A program made the position numbers and the translations under genes. 64,000 nt of DNA from Rallus limicola (lineage: Eukaryota > Chordata > Aves > Gruiformes > Rallidae). Each line of letters begins with the position of its first letter. The first letter of the stretch is position 1. The stretch is from NCBI GenBank assembly GCA_022605955.1, contig JAKCOZ010000032.1, forward strand, positions 1,674,001 to 1,738,000, in the 5' to 3' direction. The notes below the pieces were generated by a model, which was not told the origin of the DNA, did no database searches, and worked only from the letters and a program-made list of their open reading frames with translations. This document shows positions 60,153 through 64,000 of the stretch, piece after piece.

Positions 60153-60775
60153 TGTCCTGGTTTCAGTCAGGATAGAGTTAACTTCATTTGTAGCAGCGGA
60201 TGGGATGCTGTGTTTGGGAGTTAAAATGAAAGCAGTGCTGAGAACACCCTGATGTTTCTAGTTGCAGTCAGACAGTCAAGGACTTTCTCAGCTTCTTCGT
60301 ATTTCTCTATTCATGAGAAAGGAGGGGCGAAGCCAGGACAGGTGACCCAGATGGGCCAAAGAGAGTATTCCATGCCAATTACGTCCTGCCCAGGATAAAG
60401 GGGGGCTGATGGGAGGAGGAAGAGGGGCGGTTGCAGGACGCGAGGGTCTTGGGGGACGGTCGGGTTCCGGGACAGCTCTGGGTGGTGCGGCCTGAGTTGT
60501 GTGGTTTGGTGAGAAGCTGCATTGTGTATCAACAGTTTCATATTCTTTTGCTCTGAAGTCCTGTTAGCATTGTTATATTTTATCTTTCTGTTATCTTAGT
60601 AAACTATCCTTATCCCAACCCACGGGCCTCTTAGTTTCTTGGGTTTGGAGTTATTTGCCCCTTCCTTTTCCCTTCCCTTGTTTCCCTCCTCCCTTTCCCT
60701 CTTCCCCTGCTCTTTTACTTTAAGGAGCAGGCAGCTGTGTGGATCTCAGCCCACAGCCGGGGTGAAACCACGACA
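60153..60775 (+). repeat. Gag-RING element 5' LTR
   Basis: 623 bp, TGTCCTGGTT to ACCACGACA. It has an extra segment of about 51 nt (60280-60330) absent from the other LTRs here, and shares several diagnostic bases with the provirus LTRs rather than with its own 3' LTR. Confidence 0.92.
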
Positions 60776-60782
60776 GTCTTTT

Positions 60783-60800
60783 TGGCGCCCAACGTGGGGC
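60783..60800 (+). promoter_or_regulatory. Primer-binding site, tRNA-Lys1,2 type
   Basis: TGGCGCCCAACGTGGGGC, seven bases after the LTR, identical to that of the provirus. Confidence 0.9.
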
Positions 60801-60896
60801 TCGAAAGGTTGGGATAACGGTAGATCTGACCCTGACCTGATTGCAATTAAGACAAAGTTGTGATAAGTACTGTTGTTTCAGCAGTCTCTGATCACG

Positions 60897-61202
60897 ATGC
60901 TGTGGTATTTATTCACATGGCTGTGGTCACAGCTGTGGCAGCAAAACTACCGTATGCTGTATGCCATCCTGACAGGATTTTCTACCATGTCGAGGCTGCG
61001 TCTCCTGTTCTTGTATGTTATGATAACAGTCTATGATACAGGAATATCGATGATCGTGAACTTGTGCTGGTACTTGTATGAGATCTTGCTGCCCTGTCCA
61101 TTCCTTGGACAGGGAGGGTTTAATAACGGCAGCTGGTATGGTGGGAGTACTGCTTTCTTTTCCTTTGGGCTAAATATAACAGCTCTGCTATTATATTTTT
61201 AA
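60897..61202 (+). pseudogene. Gag N-terminal membrane region, 5' part of a broken Gag-RING frame
   Basis: From the ATG at 60897 it follows the provirus Gag closely through the hydrophobic segments (LWYLFTWLW, LLFLYVMITVY, WYLYEILLPC, GGSTAFFSFGLN). It then goes out of frame through a one-base length difference in the A/T-rich stretch near 61185-61200 and stops at 61200-61202. As it stands it would give about 101 residues with three hydrophobic segments and no RING. Confidence 0.8.
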
Positions 61203-61344
61203 AAACTTTCAATATCCCATGGATATTCTAACTAGCATTTTGCTGTTTTTTGGTTTGGTGCAGATGGTTCAGTTGTTGTCAAATATTAAGCAGAGGTTTA
61301 TGAATACCACTCAAGAGTTTTCTGCGAGGCCAGATAATCATGAG

Positions 61345-61347
61345 TGA
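61345..61347 (+). other. Nonsense codon in the Gag-RING frame
   Basis: TGA stands where the provirus has TGG (Trp in HEWQG). With the upstream frameshift, it separates the membrane part from the downstream ORF. Confidence 0.85.
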
Positions 61348-61353
61348 CAGGGC

Positions 61354-62130
61354 ATGTGGCAGAGCATGGGCAAGTACCTGGGCACTTTCTTACTTCCGAT
61401 GGTTTGGAGTTTCACTCCTGAGCAGTTACAGGACCCTGGTAAAGTGACTGCATATCTGAAAAGGAATTGCTGTAAGTTTACCAGAGATACACACCTTACT
61501 GCACTGTGCTGGGCCCTGGCCACTATTTACCAAACACTGCTTGATAGCAGGCAGCACTGTCAGTACTGTCAGCACTGTCAGAGGGAAAGGAAGGAAAACA
61601 GACCAGCAGAGACTGCAGCTGCTGCAACCCCTATGACTGGCACTGCAGCTACTGTAACCGCTGTGACTAGCACTGAGGCCACTGTAACTTGTCCAACCGA
61701 TGCTGCAGCTACTGCAACCCCTACAGCAGATACTGCTGATAAAACAAACAACCAACCCCGGCCAGTGTCTGTTGCTCCCGTACAAAAGAGGAAACGCATA
61801 AAGAAATCAGTTCGTGTAGTGAGGGGTGAGGATGAATCAGGGCCATCTGGAGCATGTCAGGATGGAGCGGGGTCATCTCAAGCATCTCAGGATGGAGCAG
61901 GGCCATCTCAGGCACCTCAGAGTGAGGAAAACCACAAGACACAGGGTGAGAAGATGCAGCCGAATGACAATGAGGACAACCTGTGTCGGGTCTGCATGGA
62001 TGCCATGATTGACTGCGTGCTGCTGGAGTGTGCCCACATGGCCACTTGCACCAAGTGCGGCAAGAGGATGAGCGAGTGCCCCATCTGCCGACAGTACGTT
62101 GTACGGGCTGTGCATGTGTTCAAATCTTAA
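61354..62130 (+). CDS. Gag linker fused to an RNF34-like RING finger (258 codons, open)
   Basis: Starts at an ATG whose codon also exists in the provirus gag (MWQSMG). Residues 1-75 match Gag around [18 protein letters not shown]; a cysteine cluster CQYCQHC, one Thr/Ala-rich unit, a basic KRKRIKK and the acidic [11 protein letters not shown] repeats follow. From about residue 185-195 it leaves the Gag sequence. Residues 211-245 form a complete C3HC4 RING (C-x2-C-x11-C-x-H-x3-C-x2-C-x6-C-x2-C) and 246-258 ([13 protein letters not shown]) is the C-terminal tail typical of RNF34. By memory it is nearer RNF34 than RFFL; one visible departure is ECAH where that family has ECGH. In cells such RINGs recruit E2 enzymes for ubiquitin transfer. 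Translation of this downstream ORF is unproven. Confidence 0.85.
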   Translation: MWQSMGKYLGTFLLPMVWSFTPEQLQDPGKVTAYLKRNCCKFTRDTHLTALCWALATIYQTLLDSRQHCQYCQHCQRERKENRPAETAAAATPMTGTAATVTAVTSTEATVTCPTDAAATATPTADTADKTNNQPRPVSVAPVQKRKRIKKSVRVVRGEDESGPSGACQDGAGSSQASQDGAGPSQAPQSEENHKTQGEKMQPNDNEDNLCRVCMDAMIDCVLLECAHMATCTKCGKRMSECPICRQYVVRAVHVFKS

Positions 62131-62562
62131 ACCAAGACCAAAAATGGATAGTTACAATTGCTGTATGTTGTTGTGTGTTGTACCAATGGAGTTACAGCCG
62201 GAATCATACACGTCAGTGAAGGAAGACTGCCACAATGATGGGACCAAGACCTGCCATCACAAGAACTTTTTCCTCTTCCCCTTTGAAAATGAACACTTTT
62301 GATTCGCAGACTATGACCATGGACCATGTCAGATGCATCGGTCGAGAGCCCGAGATGCAGCATGCAACGATCCAATGGCGCATACTGACACCATGAGAGA
62401 CTGTTACAACGAATGGAGCCTGAAAATCATGGACTAAATCATTTACTCAACAAAACTCAGAGGAATGTTCCATAGACTAAGGGAATAATACATATATGTG
62501 TGTCTGAAACATTGGTTGTACCCAAAAGAAATGGTTGGATCTGGTCATGACGTAAATGGTAT
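62131..62562 (+). other. Conserved 3' noncoding tail of the Gag-RING element
   Basis: From about 62150 it closely matches the provirus 3' noncoding region (41520-41940, reversed), including ACCAATGGAGTTACAGCCGG and GAACACTTTTGATTC. The first 20 or so bases after the RING stop (ACCAAGACCAAAAATGGA) have no match in the provirus and may be host 3' UTR. Confidence 0.75.
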
Positions 62563-62580
62563 GGAATAAGGGGTAGATAA
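62563..62580 (+). promoter_or_regulatory. Candidate polypurine tract of the Gag-RING element
   Basis: GGAATAAGGGGTAGATAA directly before the 3' LTR, one base different from the provirus. Confidence 0.65.
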
Positions 62581-63155
62581 TGTCCTGGTTTCAGTCAGGA
62601 CAGAGTTAACTTCATTTGTAGCAGCGGATGGAATGCTGTGTTTGGGAGTTAAAATGAAAGCAGTGCTGAGAACACCCTGATGTTTCTAGTTGCAGTCAGA
62701 CAGTCAAAGCCAGGACAGGTGACCCAGATGGGCCAAAGAGAGTATTCCATGCCAATTACGTCCTGCCCAGGATAAAGGGGGGCTGATGGGAGGAGGAAGA
62801 GGGGTGGTTTTGGGGACGCGAGGTTCTTGGGGGGTACGGTTGGGTTCCAGGACAGCTCTGGGTGGTGCGGCCTGAGCTGTGTGGTTGGGTGAGAAACTGC
62901 ATTGTGTATCAATAGTTTCATATTCTTTTGCTCTGAAGTCCTGTTAGCATTGTTATATTTTATCTTTCTGTTCTCTTAGTAAACTATCCTTATCCCAACC
63001 CATGGGCCTCTTAGTTTCTTGGTTTTGGAGTTATTTGCCCCTTCCTTTTCCCTTCCCTTGTTTCCCCCCCCCCTTTCCCTCTTCCCCTGCTCTTTTACTT
63101 TAAGGAGCAGGCAGCTGCCTGGATCTCGGCCCACAGCCGGGGTGAAACCATGACA
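62581..63155 (+). repeat. Gag-RING element 3' LTR
   Basis: 575 bp, TGTCCTGGTT to ACCATGACA. It shares diagnostic bases (GACAGAG, TGAGCTGTG, TTCTCTTAG, CCCATGGG) with the solo LTR rather than with its own 5' LTR. Confidence 0.92.
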
Positions 63156-63160
63156 TCATA
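63156..63160. repeat. Target-site duplication (right) of Gag-RING element, TCATA
   Basis: Matches 60148-60152. Confidence 0.85.
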
Positions 63161-63192
63161 GAATGGGCTGGAGGGGACCTTATCTCATCACC
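63156..63192 (-). mobile_element. Possible CR1 3' end hit by the Gag-RING element
   Basis: TCATAGAATGGGCTGGAGGG resembles the reversed CR1 tail (CATAGAATGGGTTGGAGGGG). If so, the element inserted into a CR1 terminus. Only about 37 bp supports it. Confidence 0.4.
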
Positions 63193-64000
63193 CAGCTTTC
63201 ACACTGGCTTTAAACTTGAATACACAAAGAGTTTTCCCTCTGAATGGTTCAGCAGAGGACCAAGACACCCAGTGCATAAATTTGTGACGTGGCTTGGGTA
63301 GTGTCTGCAGTCGGTAAGTTGTGAGGGGGATTTTTTTAGATTTCTCTATGTTTACGCGACGAGATCAGAAAAACCTTCTCTTGCTCAACGTTAACTGTCA
63401 CATACCGGCACATCCAGCCCCTCCCATGTGTGTTTTCATCCTCCTACTTCCTGGGAGAGGGGTAGCTGGATGCGGTGTGGCTCTGCTATCTCCATGATCT
63501 GCTGGCTAGCAACCACCTTGGAGAGATAACAAATGCCTGAAATATGGGAAAAGTTTTAATCAGACCTTGCAGATCTTCCCACACTGGGGAACAGACCTGT
63601 GGGAAACCAGGCTTGGTGCACGTGGGTGTCTCCGTGGGCACCACAAAATGCTCTTCACCTTTTTGGTTAAGAAAAAAGCCCAACTTTTTCATATTAACAA
63701 AGCAAAATTTGTTAACAGCGAGGCTTGAAATAGGATGCAAGGTCATTAGCATTCATGAAATGGAATTTTACACTCTTTCTACTGGGGAAGATGTTGTCCA
63801 GAGGTTGCTCCCAAGCTAAATTGTCCTGTGACTTTCTTTTAGCTAAGATTTTAGTACTAACAGCTGACTTTTCACATCTCCAGAGCTCTTGATGTTATAA
63901 TGAAGAAGGTGGCAGAAGTCCAACAGCCCCTGGAAAGTAACTGACAGACCCAGAGATCAGTGCTTTCCAGCACTCTTCCCTCTGGTCTCGGGGCAGGCCA
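63193..64000. other. Intergenic sequence to window end, no gene seen
   Basis: No supported ORF, RNA gene or repeat. Confidence 0.4.

Larger units (their letters stand above)
60153..63155 (+). mobile_element. Non-autonomous ERV-L-like element carrying a captured RING-finger segment
   Basis: A 3003-bp element: 5' LTR, tRNA-Lys1,2 primer-binding site, gag N-terminal region, RING segment, conserved 3' noncoding tail, polypurine tract and 3' LTR, flanked by TCATA duplications. It matches the provirus at 40914-47861 in the LTRs, leader, gag N-terminus and 3' tail. The gag capsid region and all pol are absent, replaced by about 200 bp of GC-rich coding sequence resembling the end of RNF34. It would need proteins from a full-length relative to move. 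Confidence 0.92.

Noticed and set aside
1..64000. CRISPR arrays, operons, tRNA or rRNA genes
   Set aside because: None seen; the window is vertebrate nuclear DNA.

Overview
The window looks like bird genomic DNA. It has a five-exon vertebrate gene with GT-AG introns and a CpG-rich first exon. It also has many 5'-truncated CR1 LINEs ending in ATTCTATGAT-type 3' tails, and class III (ERV-L-like) endogenous retroviruses. The species cannot be fixed from the sequence alone.

One host gene is complete: MINPP1 (multiple inositol polyphosphate phosphatase 1), on the minus strand from the ATG at 29231 to the stop at 10931. Its five coding exons join in phase to 456 codons. They carry a signal peptide, the RHGTRYP and HAE motifs of the histidine-phosphatase superfamily, and a C-terminal DEL-type ER-retention tail. 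The first exon and the sequence just upstream form a CpG-rich promoter region. No other host gene is supported. The left 10.9 kb and the 34 kb to the right of MINPP1 are intergenic DNA filled with CR1 copies of several ages.

The right half holds one LTR-retrotransposon family at three or more sites. (1) A solo LTR lies at 35490-36072 (plus strand, CCCTT target duplication). (2) A full-length, env-less provirus lies at 40914-47861 (minus strand, GCATG duplication). Its two 588-bp LTRs are identical by eye, its primer-binding site fits tRNA-Lys1,2, and its gag and pol share one frame split by a single amber codon. (3) A short non-autonomous relative lies at 60153-63155 (plus strand, TCATA duplication). 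An older, more diverged LTR probably lies near 53832-54215.

The most notable object is the short element. It keeps the LTRs, primer-binding site, membrane-spanning gag N-terminus and 3' noncoding tail of the family. The gag capsid region and all of pol are replaced by a GC-rich segment encoding an intact C3HC4 RING finger and C-terminal tail that closely resemble the end of the host E3 ubiquitin ligase RNF34. This looks like host-gene capture by an ERV-L-like element, giving a Gag-RING fusion. In this copy the 5' half of the fusion frame is broken by a frameshift and a nonsense codon, but a 258-codon ORF ending in the RING remains open.

Other structure: a long near-perfect hairpin at 51910-51985, an array of TGATG-type motifs in an AT-rich stretch with homeodomain/POU-like sites (57830-58760), a 90-bp tandem duplication inside gag, and an imperfect tandem duplication just upstream of the MINPP1 promoter.
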